DNA of 64,000 bases from positions 186,001 through 250,000 of the forward strand of contig CAOLHI010000614.1 of assembly GCA_948474755.1 (NCBI GenBank). The letters are read 5' to 3'. Made by a program: the position numbers and the translations under genes. Under the pieces are notes generated by a model that worked only from the letters and a program-made list of their open reading frames with translations, ran no database searches and was not told where the DNA came from. Source of the stretch: Ctenosaura bakeri (lineage: Eukaryota > Chordata > Lepidosauria > Squamata > Iguanidae). Shown in pieces: positions 12,303-22,223 of the stretch (the first letter of the stretch is position 1; each line of letters starts with the position of its first letter).

Positions 12303-12745
12303 CTTTTGGACGTTAGAAGCTGATCAAAGATCTGGAAACCAAGCCCTATGAGAGATGACAGAGGCAGCTGAGTATGTTTAGCTTAGAAAAGAGAAGACTG
12401 AAATGTGACATGATAACCATCTTTAAATATTTGAAGGGATGCCAGCTTGTTTTCTGCCGTTTTGAAAACTAGAACACAAACCAGTGGATACAAATTGCAA
12501 GAAAAGAGATTCCACCTAAACTTGAGGAAGAACTTCCTGATGGTAAATGTTATTTGACAATGGAAGAGGCTGAATCAGAGGGTGACAGAATCTTTTTCAA
12601 GGTCTTTTAATGGAGGTTGGATGGTCACCTGTCAGGCGTGCTTTACCTCTGTATTCCTTCATGGCAGTGGGTTGCAAAGGATGGCCTTTGCAGCCCCTTC
12701 CAACTATAAGATTCTAGGAGTCTATGATAAGTATATAACAGAGGT
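12303..12745 (+). mobile_element. CR1 LINE 3' end fragment
   Basis: TTTAGCTTAGAAAAGAGAAG, TGACATGATAACCATCTTTA and ATTTGAAGGGATGCCA match the CR1 ORF2 C-terminal region (peptide FSLEKRRLxxDMITIFKYLKGC). TCCAACTATAAGATTCTAGG follows, the typical CR1 3' terminus. The frame is broken by several indels. 5'-truncated, non-functional. Confidence 0.85.
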
Positions 12746-14308
12746 GGTGCTATTGAAGAAGCAGCTATTTTGACTCTAGGAGGAAACTCTTGGGAGGGGA
12801 ACAGGGCATTCCCTTTGCTGAATCAAGTCTTACTGTATCACCTGGACCACAACATATTATCAACGTTAAATTAGAGACAGATGTCCAGGATATCAGAGTC
12901 CACATCTTGGTAAAGCACACAGCAGATATTGCGGTTTCATCAGCAGATATGGGCTATTGTGGAGTAAAGGGGAAAACTTAGAAAGATTCATGCTGTGAAG
13001 CCATTTTAAAAGAACAATTAAGAGGAAAGGGAGGGAGGGTCAAATAATCTGTTCAAGATGACAAAATCTGTTAAAGCACAACTCATGTTTTCAGGACTGC
13101 TTCTTAGAACAGTCAGGAGCAAAGTGTAATTGTGTTTTAGACAATATCAGCTGACAAACAGCAAAGGGTGAAGTTTAAACCTAGTTTAAATCTTGCCTAT
13201 GATCTATCTAAGCACAGAAATCCTAACTCCACTGATTTTTAAAAGGTTATACTTCCAAGTCAGAATGCAACTTACAACTGCTTGGAAGTCTGGCCCATAC
13301 ATATCATTCTGTCTCTCTGGAGGACACCAAAATAGGAAATACTTTCCAAAAGTGTATCTGCTATCCCTTTATATTATGTTTGTATGAAGAGAAACAATAC
13401 AGACTGCATTTCCAAACAGGAAACCATACAAAATGACAATTAAAAACAAACAAAACTTAACCACACAATGGATAATATGAAAGATGTTTGAAAAACAAAT
13501 TTATTTACTAATGCAGTTTACAAGTTGATCATTCAATATTTACTGCTGCAATTCTAAGCATGCTTATTTGGAAGTGAACACCCCTGAATTCAACAGGACT
13601 TACTTCTGAGTAAATATGTATAGAAGCAGACAGTAAACCAGTGCTGAAACCTTAGCTGTATATCATTATCTATTATCTAACTAAAGTAATCTGTGGGAGG
13701 AGAAACAATAATTTATTCAAAGGAAGCTAGGTAGGATTCAATAGAAACTGTGTTCCAAGTCTCTGGGCAGGGCTGGATTGCAGTGCCAATGGTTAACGGA
13801 CCTTCCTCCACCCCAGAACACATCAATGTGGCCTCTGTTTATTTAGTGGAATTTTGGAGGCAGAGAGTTTTGATGATTCATACCTATTTCAGTTTGATGA
13901 AAATGGCATGAATTAAACCCCAGTGCTGAGAACTGGGCTTATCAGAGCTGAGACCAAAATTCCTTTCTTCATGTCTTGGCTTGACACTGGAACCCATGTG
14001 GCGAAGATCAAGACTGTGCCTCTGAGCATGTGCTGTGTAATCACAGCTCCCATCGGATATGATCGCTGAGGCAGTGAGTCCCAGCCAGAACTAATCCCTT
14101 GGGATTAATCCCTTCTGTTTGCTTCCTGTGTGCATGTTGAGAGAACGGAAGAAGCAGAGGGAGCGAAGGAGAGGCAGTGAATGCATCATGAGAAATAAGT
14201 GGGAATTATATGGGAGGGAAGGAGACAGCTGGTGATATTTGCTGTTTGATCTTATTATGTTCATGTGTCAGGTTTCTGCCAAAGAAGATTAGGGTACTGG
14301 TTGAGATT
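12746..14308. other. Unrecognised intronic sequence with one short repeat
   Basis: No gene. About 13545-13635 (GCAATTCTAAGCATGCTTAT, then AGGACTTACTTCTGAGTAAA) belongs to a short interspersed family widespread in squamates. The rest gives no recognisable signal. Confidence 0.45.
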
Positions 14309-14535
14309 CACAGTGTAGTGTAATAGTTAAAGCGCGGGACTGGGACTTGGGAGATCTAACTCTGAATTGGAACTCCGTTGGTGACTCTGAGCCTGTCTTG
14401 TTCTTTCAGCCTAAGCTACCTCAGAGGGCTGTCAGTGTGAGGATAAGGACAGGGACAAGGAGAGCCACACTGGCTACTTTGGCTCATTAGAAGGAAAAGA
14501 AAGTCAGGATATATGCTAACTTATAAATAAACACT
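14309..14535 (+). mobile_element. tRNA-derived SINE, forward, diverged
   Basis: AGTGTAATAGTTAAAGCGCG resembles a tRNA A-box head. TCAGCCTAAGCTACCTCAGA and GTGTGAGGATAAGGAC are the CORE/MIR-like body. The B-box is eroded. Confidence 0.55.
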
Positions 14536-14565
14536 CTCCTCCATTTTATCCTCTCAACAAATGAT

Positions 14566-14767
14566 GGCCATTTCTGCACTACACTGTTATAGTGTTGCTA
14601 TTCCACTGTCAATCTCGTCTGGAATCCTGGGATTTGTAGTTTAGGGCGGAGCCCTTAGAATTCTCAGCCAGACAGCTCCTTGGGCTCAGTAAACTACAAA
14701 CCCCAGAATTCCACAGGATGTTGACAGTGGAATAATAACAATATAATAGTGTAGTATGGAAAGGTCC
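14566..14767. mobile_element. Short palindromic MITE (GGCC-end, Harbinger-like)
   Basis: Left end GGCCATTTCTGCACTACACT; right end, reverse complemented, GGACCTTTCCATACTACACT. The arms carry mirrored copies of TGGAATCCTGGGATTTGTAG. Flanking 3-mers are GAT and TAT, an imperfect 3-bp duplication. 202 bp, non-coding. Confidence 0.75.
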
Positions 14768-14774
14768 TATGTGG

Positions 14775-14870
14775 AGTTTTGTTGTTGTCCTCAGGTGCCT
14801 TCAAGTCCACTCCCCTTATGGCTACTCTGTGCTGGGGGTTTCCTTGGTGAGATTTATTTAGAGGATGCTG
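14775..14870 (-). mobile_element. Sauria-type SINE fragment (3' tail side), reverse
   Basis: TTTTGTTGTTGTCCTCAGGT and GCCTTCAAGTCCACTCCCCT give the reverse of the SINE tail region shared with Bov-B LINEs. The tRNA head is missing, so the copy is truncated. Confidence 0.65.
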
Positions 14871-15057
14871 TGTATATTTTTGGAAACTAGCAGAAGGAAT
14901 AGGGCGGTAATCAATACTTTCTGAAGGGGAAGTACTTGGTGGTGAGGGAGGAGAATGGTTGCTTTCACAGGCCTCTCTGCCCCCCCTCCAAAGCCTGTCT
15001 CCCTCGGTTCCTCTGCCCCCTTCCTCCCCCAGCGGATGACACCCCCCCACCCCCACT

Positions 15058-15066
15058 ACTGACCTG
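15058..15066 (-). promoter_or_regulatory. CAVIN2: CAVIN2 exon 1 splice donor
   Basis: Minus-strand reading is CAG|GTCAGT, with the exon ending at 15064 and intron GT at 15063-15062. It falls in phase 0 after codon 174, the position where vertebrate CAVIN2 exon 1 ends. Confidence 0.9.
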
Positions 15067-15585
15067 GAAGATGAGCACCTTGAAGTGGTTGCGGCGGAGG
15101 AGCTGCGCGTGGTTGTGCTCGAGGCGCTTCACCTGGGCGCACTGGCGGTCCATGCGGTCGCGCACCTCGCGCGTGTGGGCGCTGACCTTGCGCGACTTCT
15201 CCAGCAGCTTGGCCACCGTGTTGCTGGTGGACGTGTGGTTCTTGCACAGCTTGCTCAGATCGCTCTGGATGCCCTTGACCGAGCCCTCCAGCTCGATCTG
15301 CCGCAGCTCCATCTTCTGCTGCTTCTCCTGCACCGAGTCCAGCATGTTGACCAGCTTGTCCAGCAGGGTCAGCACCGTGATGGCGTTCACCTGCTGGGAG
15401 CTGTCGCGGAGGTTCGCCTCCCCGCTGCCCGAGCCGCCCGCGGAGCCGCCCGGCTGGTGCTGCTGCAGGCTGGGGCTCCGGCTCCCCGACGGCACCGGGC
15501 TGCCGCTCCTGGCATCCGGGGGCCCGTCGGAGCCGGGCGAGACCTGCGCGCCGCCCTTCTCCGCCTGCACCCCGTCTTCGTCCAT
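15064..15585 (-). CDS. CAVIN2: Cavin-2 (SDPR), coding exon 1
   Basis: Cavin-2 is a peripheral membrane protein of the caveolar coat. It binds phosphatidylserine and PI(4,5)P2, joins cavin-1 and cavin-3 in oligomers, and helps shape caveolae. The exon encodes 174 residues. Residues 1-58 are a Gly/Ser/Pro/Gln-rich disordered segment. Residues 60-174 form helical region 1, a trimeric coiled coil, with VNAITVLTLLDKLVNMLD (66-83), LEGSVKGIQSDLSKL (99-113) and the basic stretch ending LLRRNHFKVLIFQ. The motif order and LIFQ exon end match known CAVIN2 and separate it from cavin-1, -3 and -4. Translation starts at the ATG at 15583-15585, in good context (GCGATGG). The exon ends with codon CAG before GTCAGT. 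The N-terminal segment looks longer than in mammals because of a GGSAGGSGSG run. Helical region 2, in exon 2, lies outside the window. Confidence 0.95.
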
Positions 15586-15980
15586 CGCTGCCGGGACTGT
15601 CGCCGCTGCCGCCAGCCTGGGAAGGTGTCCCGCGGTCCGCCGCCAATCTCCTCAAGCCTGGCGGGCTCTTCGAGGTGTGAGGAGCGCAGCAAAAGGTGCC
15701 CAATTAGGCGCGCCTCTTCAAGGGGACCGCAGGCCCCTTCGGAGGAGGAAGCCGAGCCTCCGGGAAAGGCGGAGCGGAGCAGGCCCTCCGAGTGGGTCGC
15801 CTCCAGGTCTAACTTTTCCTCCTCTCGCCCTCCTCCTTCTGTTGCTCGCCCTCCTCTTTCTTTACGAGGGGAATGGCATATTTCCCTCATGACTTCATGG
15901 GCGAGGGCGGGGAGACGCGCACACACGCACACACACACAAGGCCCGGCCCGGCCCCGGAGCCCGCCATTGGCCAGGGAAG
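15586..15980 (-). promoter_or_regulatory. CAVIN2: CAVIN2 5' UTR, promoter and CpG island
   Basis: CpG-rich, GC-rich sequence starts inside exon 1 and runs to about 15980, against an A/T-rich background. On the minus strand there is a CCAAT box in GGCCAATGG at 15965-15973 and a weak TATA-like AAATATG at 15877-15883. Together they would put transcription start near 15850 and give a 5' UTR of about 260 bases. The start site is inference; the motifs are visible. No clear SRF CArG box was found. Confidence 0.6.
15917..15940. repeat. (CA)n-like repeat in the CAVIN2 promoter region
   Basis: CGCACACACGCACACACACA, a short interrupted CA run between the CCAAT box and the predicted start. Confidence 0.8.
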
Positions 15981-16249
15981 TCTGCAAACTTTGGAAAGTG
16001 GTTGCTGTGGCGCTGAGGCCACGCGAGGGACTCCCCTCCCAGATGTTCTTTTCCTGTGTTGTAGCTGCTTTTTCCTCCTCTTAATGACTTTAATGGAAAA
16101 TATGGCCTGCGTTTATCCTGTCTCTGGCCGAAAGCGAGCAAAGGGAAGGGAAACAAACAAACAAAAAAGGGAACAGCTTGAGAACATCTTACTTGTACGA
16201 AAAAGGATGGCTCTGGTCTCGGTGGGTCGTAGTGATTTTAGAGTAACTG

Positions 16250-16535
16250 CCCCAAAAACACATAATTATCGGGCCAGCCTGAGCCATTGGGCCGCCTGAG
16301 GTAGAGCAAGAAACCCTGCCCCACCCTTGTGCCCAAATCGAAGGGCGGAGTAGCCAAAGCCAGCCAAGATATTTTGGCACCTGAGGCAGAAAAATACCAC
16401 AGACGCAGCGCCTCTCCCCATCCTTGACGGGATTCAAAACATAACCAATAACAGCAAATTATTTCTGGCCTTTTGTGGTACTCCAAATCTGCTGCCTGAG
16501 GCGGCTGTTTCATCCTGCCTGAAGATAGCAGGCTT
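16250..16535. mobile_element. Unclassified interspersed DNA repeat
   Basis: TATTTTGGCACCTGAGGCAG and TGCTGCCTGAGGCGGCTGTT are words of a repeat common in reptile genomes. GGGCCGCCTGAGGTAG is a third related word upstream. Ends not determined. Confidence 0.45.
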
Positions 16536-16619
16536 GACAGTCAGGTTGCTTCCAGATGAGATTTTTGTGTATAATCATCCTGCCTTGTTTGCAGAATTCT
16601 GTGGTGGTCCAAATAGTGT

Positions 16620-16815
16620 CGTCCTTCATTTTGTAACTCCAGTTTTATGTGATTATCTATTTATTTTTTTAAAAAAATACTGTTACCTAATTCTTTAAAA
16701 AAAAGTAAGACGTAAAACATAATTATTTTTTAAACGTAAGATTGTAACTTATTCTTGTTTTAAATGACTGTAAGCTACATAGGATGCCACCTCAGGAGAA
16801 AGGCAGGGTATAAAT
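16620..16815 (+). mobile_element. L2-type LINE 3' tail
   Basis: Low-complexity T/A-rich sequence ends in GACTGTAAGCTACATAGGAT, then GAGAAAGGCAGGGTATAAAT, the usual L2 terminal wording in reptiles. Confidence 0.6.
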
Positions 16816-17149
16816 TCAAGGGGGAAAAGTCCATATACCTTGAGATCACTTCTTTTGTCTTTTCCCCCCTCACTATCCATTAAGCAGGAAAACATAAAAC
16901 AGCAGCCAAGTGCATTCCCAGGACCTCTTCACATGGAAGCACCATAAAAGGTGGTTAGAACAGTGATTTAATTATTGTGTGTATATTTGTATGTGTGCTG
17001 AGGTTGTCTGTAATGAAATCCACAAGCCCTTCCTCCTGTCTTCCTCATTATATCCAGATCTTGCCACTCTCTGTATATCGTGCTGCCAAAGTGAGAGAGC
17101 TAACTGATTGCTTTCTCCTGCCCTGCAAAATTTCATGGACCGACAGTGG

Positions 17150-17335
17150 AATCTTATTGGGGTTCTGGGGCTATGTAATCATAGCACTACAAATTCCACT
17201 TGAATTGTCATGACTGCATCCTAGGGAATCCTGGGCTTTGTAGTTTGGTCAGAAGTTCTCTGGCAGGGGGTTCTAAATGCTTCACCTTAATCTGCCAGTT
17301 TGGTGCAGTTAAAGGGGAATCATATTGCTTATAAT
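17150..17335. mobile_element. Old copy of the short palindromic MITE
   Basis: CCTAGGGAATCCTGGGCTTT, then GTAGTTTGGTCAGAAGTTCT, then CAGTTAAAGGGGAATCATAT match the arm order of the GGCC-end MITEs. Both ends are eroded. Confidence 0.55.
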
Positions 17336-18716
17336 TGCCTAGAATGAAGAAGCCCCTGATAACAAGATAGAATCTTTTATCATAACTTAGAGGCTCAAGG
17401 AGGGTGATGAAGGTAGGAGCCGTTGCCATTGTCCTACCCCAGCATCTGCCAGCTTAGGCAACCAACTGCCTTAGTCTGATTAATAGTAAAAATGGCCCTG
17501 CAGGACTTTGGGACAAAAGCCAGGGACCTTGTGCAGCAGATTGAGCAAGAGGGACAGGCTACTGCATGACATTGGAATACAACTTCTTGGATGCCAGGGG
17601 TCCTACATACAGACAGAGAGCAGTTCTCTGCTTGAAGATGTTCCAGATTTGGAATGCTGGCCAGTCCAAGTCTGCTTTAAAGATAAAGAACCATAAGTTT
17701 AAAATCCTCAAAGCTGCCCATCAACAGTGAGGACCTGGGCAGAAGAGAGAGCAACCAGACCCATGGAGCATCTGGTCACAGCCTCCTCAATAGTATAGTG
17801 AGCCATATTTCTATTTAAATTACAGCAGTTTTTCCTAAATTTGCCTCTAGGAATCTACGTTAGCACATGCAAATCTGACCCCACTTTTCTCCTGCCTTCT
17901 TCTCCTCTCCCTTTTGGTTACTTGAATGGACTCCCCTATTAGTGTTCTGTAGAATTCCCTTCTGGCAACACACACACACGTACCTTAGGCACTATTTTAG
18001 GTGTAATTGCTACCTGATTCATTACGATGCTAGTGTTTAAGATCACTTGGAAGCTTTTTGATTCTTGCTCACAGATTAATCTAGTAAACTTTGCAATCTA
18101 AGTAGTTAGACTTATAATTTGTGAAAGCAAAGTTTGAAGGTTATGGTCTCACTCTCAATTGCATCTTTGTGAGATACCAAAGCTGGATGGCATACATTGT
18201 ATTGAATTAGCTGTTCAGCTTGTTCTGTCAGATTTTTACACTGGAATCTGGTTCTAGGCTGGATTTTTATATACTTTTCTGAGTTTCCCTTGGGGATGGG
18301 GGTGGGAAAGAGCAGTTCCTTTGGGTTAATTCCTCTAGATTTAGTGGGTGTGTTTGCTTCATGCAGAGGATTCCTTTGTAAGAGGGAAAAAAATCCACCT
18401 TCCTTTCCAAGCAGGGGTGGCTGGTAGCTTCAATATCATTAGGGCACTGGTTATGCTGTTTGTGTTTGTCTGAACTTTAAAGGAGCTGTCCAAAGTAATG
18501 AACCTATTGTGGGGGAAGGGATCAGTATCTAGGATAGCAACTTGGGTTGAGGACCTCTAGCAAGGGAGAGCTTGCTATCCTTATAGGCTAATGATTCTAT
18601 TGCCAACCTGTTCTTGCTATCCATAAGTTTCTGCTAGCATTTAGTCGCAGTCTCCCCTCCTGTGTAACCCCTTTAGCATTGGTCCTATGCTCTGCAGCAG
18701 CAGAGAAGAGGCTTTC
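17336..18716. other. No recognised feature
   Basis: Intergenic sequence with no coding, RNA or repeat signal that could be supported. A short CACACACACACG run lies at about 17970. Confidence 0.5.
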
Positions 18717-18724
18717 CCATAAGT

Positions 18725-19072
18725 CAGGGCTTTCCAAGCAATGTGTCGTGACACAGTGTGTTGCCCCTTGACTGAGAGAGACCCCCCACTGAACCTAGCC
18801 TGCTGCCGTAGCTCTTGCTGGAGCCTTTCCCCAGCAAGAGCAGTGGTGGCGGGCAAGGACCAAGTGGGAGGGGGCTGCCTTTTCCCCACCATCACTCTTG
18901 CTGGGACTTTTCCTGATGAGGGTGATGACAACAGGCCAGGATCAGGGGTGGGGCTGCCCTTCCTCATATACCTCTGGGTACCTCAAGTTTGCTAGTAAAG
19001 CTGAACTACTGTGTCACAAAATGATGCATATTGAAAAAGTGTGTCACCAACATGGAAAGTTTGGAAGCTCTG
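18725..19072. mobile_element. hAT element, non-autonomous
   Basis: The left end CAGGGCTTTCCAAGCAATGT leads into a GTGTCGTGACAC palindrome. The right end, reverse complemented, is CAGAGCTTCCAAACTTTCCA after GTGTGTCACCAACATGG. Flanks CCATAAGT and TCTTAAGT match at 6 of 8 positions, fitting an eroded 8-bp duplication. 348 bp, no transposase. Confidence 0.7.
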
Positions 19073-19494
19073 TCTTAAGTAATAAAGATCTCATTGCATG
19101 TGATTACCCTCACCTTCATGCCTTGTATTTAGCATACTTTGTTTTATGATCAGTCATTTGAAGGGAAACATGAGCTTAATTTACAGGTCTAATTGCTAAG
19201 GTACATAGCTCTGAGGAAATCCCAAGCAAAAACAGCTTAAACCCTTGTTTGGGAATATACATTCCCCTTAATATCTGGTTTGATTTTATGTGACATCCCT
19301 TCTTGTATCTGAACAGTGCTATGATATTCCTCCTCAAACTTCTTTTCTCCATGCATTCTCCATGCTTTTCTCCATACTTGGTTACTTCAAGTTTCCCTTG
19401 CCTGACATATTTTCCTTGCTGTTGATCATTCTTTCCCTCTGTTAATCTATTTTAGTTTAATAGGACTAACTTCTTTATTGTAAGAGATGACTGC

Positions 19495-19655
19495 CTTGAA
19501 GAGTGGTTGCTTCTTCTTCTTTGAAGGTCTTTGGAGGTTGGATGGCCTTCTCTCAGGAATGCTTTAGTTTTCTATTTCTGCATGACAGAAAGTTTGACTA
19601 AATGGTCCTTGCAGTTACTTCCAACTCTATTTCTGTGATCTATATGCTTCTTAAA
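19495..19655 (+). mobile_element. CR1 LINE 3' terminal fragment
   Basis: GGAGGTTGGATGGCCTTCTC, then CAGGAATGCTTTAG, then CTTCCAACTCTATTTCTGTG is the CR1 end: last ORF2 codons, then the terminal untranslated region. Confidence 0.75.
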
Positions 19656-20772
19656 ATGAAGTGCTGGTTTAAAAACTGAGCAGAAGATGACACCAACTAT
19701 CTTCCAAACTACCTTTTTGGAGGACTTAGTTTGAATCACTGAATTCATTTGACATAGAATTCAGCTAGCTAACTTAAAGGCCATGTTTCATAGCCCTCAG
19801 AAAGACAGTGCAGATTATTTCTTTGACAATGGAACACGATTTATGTAATTATTGTAAACAGTTAAAATTATGATTTCCCTTAGCTTGACATGAAAGCATG
19901 TTTATGAACAAAACAGTGGAATTTTGCCATTGGGTATCAAGACCTCTCATTCAGTTTTGATTTTTTTTTTATTGTATCATTCTAGGAAAGGAAATAAGAA
20001 CATCCATATATTTTTCCACTGTGTTACATGAAGGTTAGCCAAGGATCAGTGGTAACCAACTGAATTCATTATTCAGATTTTGATTCTCCTAAAGTCCTCA
20101 TTACTTGAGAGCACAGATTTCCATGATCAGAGTAACAGAGTGGCCACATTTTTCTGATTAAAAGAGATTCCTTTAACTTAAGAATCTCCTCACAATGCAA
20201 GGAATATCCAGTTTCACTCCTCTGGGCTTTGTCTGGCAATGCTAACATAAAACTTTCTGGCTGCCCCAAGTCTTCAAAATAGTCTCTGTGCAGACTTGTG
20301 CAAGAGTGGAAATTTGATCAACACCAGATTGTGACCAGATTCTTCTGAACTCAGCAAGAAACTAAACTGTGGACATTTCTAACTGGTTTGCAACACCCAT
20401 TCTTTTAAAAAGCAATCCTGAGGAGAATTGGGCATGCACAGGTGCATGTAAAGGAGTGCACACATGCACGTGCACATACACAGAGGAAAGAAAGCTGAAG
20501 TGTACCAGGCCGTGCTCAGATCTGTGCATAATAATCCCCTTATGTTTTTATACTACTCCCCCCATTTTGTTAACTTCAGGAATCTTACCAGCCGTGCCTT
20601 AGACAGTTGTGTCCTGTTTTCTTGCCCTCTTCTTAAACCATAGGAATCTTAGCAGCAGTATCTTAGAAGAACTCTCCTGTTTTCCTCATCCTTTTCTTCT
20701 TCTCTCTGGGTTCTTATCAACAATGGTCTCCTGTTTTCTAGCCAATGAATTATGGCAGGTCCCTATTTTTGC
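19656..20772. other. No recognised feature
   Basis: A/T-rich intergenic DNA. No gene or element assigned. Confidence 0.5.
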
Positions 20773-20780
20773 TTCTAGAA

Positions 20781-22223
20781 AAGGGGTGTTAAACTCAATT
20801 TCATTTTGGGCCGCATCAGCATTATGGTTGCCCTCAAAGCTCTGGTTGTATCTGTAAGACTATATAAATGTATCTACTCTTTTATCATATTAAATAATTG
20901 CTTCTGCATTCAATTATTACTGGTTTTAATAATAACTAGCTCTGAAACTAGAAGTCTAGGAAAAATAATAGCAAGCAGATATTCAAGTGTACAACTATTG
21001 TACAATTTATTGAAAAATGAGTTTTGAAAACAGAAAGTTATTTTTTTAATCATTAGACAAATATTACCAAGCACTGTTTATTACATTAACTTTGTTTAAC
21101 TTGTTGGTCCCAGTTGAGACCCTCTCTGTGCCTCTTTTAGTAATACAAAATATAGTGGTAATATCTTATTAGAACAATTTCACATATTTACAATATTTCT
21201 TCCTAGCTTTTTTTTGTAAGAGCTAATAAATATTATTATTCGTTTTATAGCACTAACGCTCTATTAGTCATCAATTACCTCTTATATATTGATCCAGCAT
21301 TCCATTTAGCTTGTCAATTAACTGTACCTCTGTGCCTCTTTTAGCTCCCTCTCTTGTGTGCCTTGTTCTGCTCCCCCCTCCCCTGTGGCTCTTTCTGCCC
21401 CCTGCCCCTCTCTGTACCTGGTGAGCTTGATTCCCACATTGCGGGCCCCTGGCTGTCGGTATTCTGAGGAGGGGCCCAGCAGCCAGCACTTGTGATCTAC
21501 TACTACTTCTGACTGCTCCTCTCTCCAACTCTTGCGAGCCATGAGGAGTGTTGCCACAGTAACTGGCAGCAACTTTCTAACAGCAAGACTTGGGCCCTTT
21601 TCGCATCCTTTTTTTTCTTGCGCAAGTGCCCCTTGAGCATCGCGTGAGTGGGAGCGTCGCTCCGTATGACCCACTCCCCCTCGCGCGACGCTCACGAGGC
21701 TAAAGTGCACGCATATTTCGATTTTTGGCTTTAAACCGAAAATGCTCCATGCTCGCGCAATGCTCACAGCGCCCTCTCGCACTTACCTCTGTGCAGTGTT
21801 TCAGCAAGGCAGCCCGGTCGCGCTTCCTTCCCCCAGCGCAGCCTACAACTCCCAGACTGCGCTGCGAAACAAAGGGGCAGGGCGCTAGGGCGACGGTTGC
21901 GCTAACAGGAAGTGACCTGCGGTACGAAGGAATGGAGAAGTGGCAGCGTTTCGGATGAGGCTTCTCGCGTGAGACGCCCTCCCCGTTGCGCAAAAGAGTA
22001 ACGTGCGAAAAGGGCCTTGGACAGAGCAGCAGTCAGAAGTAGAAGTAGATTGCAAGTGCTGGCTGCTGGGCCCCTTTTCAGAATACCAGCAACTGGGGGT
22101 CTGCAATGTGGGGATTGGGGTCACCCGGTGGGGGGAGTGACGTTGCTGCAGGAGAGGTATAAAGATCACATGAAATGGCCTGGCAGGCTAGATTTGGTCC
22201 GTGGGTCTTGTGTTTGACACGTG
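20781..22223. mobile_element. hAT element carrying a nested CpG-rich element
   Basis: The exact 8-bp repeat TTCTAGAA flanks it (20773-20780 and 22224-22231). The left end AAGGGGTGTTAAACTC and the reverse-complemented right end CACGTGTCAAACAC are eroded forms of one terminal repeat. Subterminal words GGGCCGCATCAGCATTATGG and GGTCCGTGGGTC are typical of a common reptile hAT family. Without the nested 424-bp element and its 3-bp duplication it would be about 1.0 kb. No transposase frame is seen. Confidence 0.85.
21593..22016 (-). mobile_element. CpG-rich Harbinger-like element, copy 1
   Basis: Ends GGCCCTTTTCGCA and TGCGAAAAGGGCC form perfect 13-bp inverted repeats, flanked by TTG on both sides. 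It lies inside the hAT element above. Inner features shared with the other four copies are CpG-dense arms, a small dyad around TTTTGGCTTTAAACCGAAAA, and on the minus strand AGAG|GTAAGT (GT at 21786-21785). 424 bp with no transposase. Harbinger is the best guess because of the 3-bp duplication, although these elements usually choose TWA. Confidence 0.8.

Larger units (their letters stand above)
1..15063 (-). other. CAVIN2: CAVIN2 intron 1 (partial, runs off left edge)
   Basis: This stretch follows the splice donor of CAVIN2 exon 1 on the minus strand. In vertebrate CAVIN2 the second and last coding exon carries about 250 codons, rich in acidic and basic residues. No minus-strand open frame of that kind is seen here, so exon 2 is inferred to lie left of position 1 and the intron to exceed 15 kb. 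The contents are repeats listed separately plus unrecognised sequence. The assignment is inference from gene orientation; the missing exon 2 is the observation behind it. Confidence 0.75.

Noticed and set aside
14936..15892. 318-codon plus-strand open frame over the same exon
   Set aside because: Same cause: antisense shadow of the CAVIN2 exon and CpG island.
15387..16022. 211-codon minus-strand frame overlapping the CAVIN2 start
   Set aside because: Out of frame with the cavin coding sequence, covers the promoter, Arg/Ala/Gly-rich from GC content.
15085..16299. 404-codon plus-strand open frame opposite CAVIN2 exon 1
   Set aside because: It is the antisense of a GC-rich coding exon and promoter, where stop codons are rare in all frames. 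Composition is Ala/Leu/Arg low-complexity and no domain is visible.
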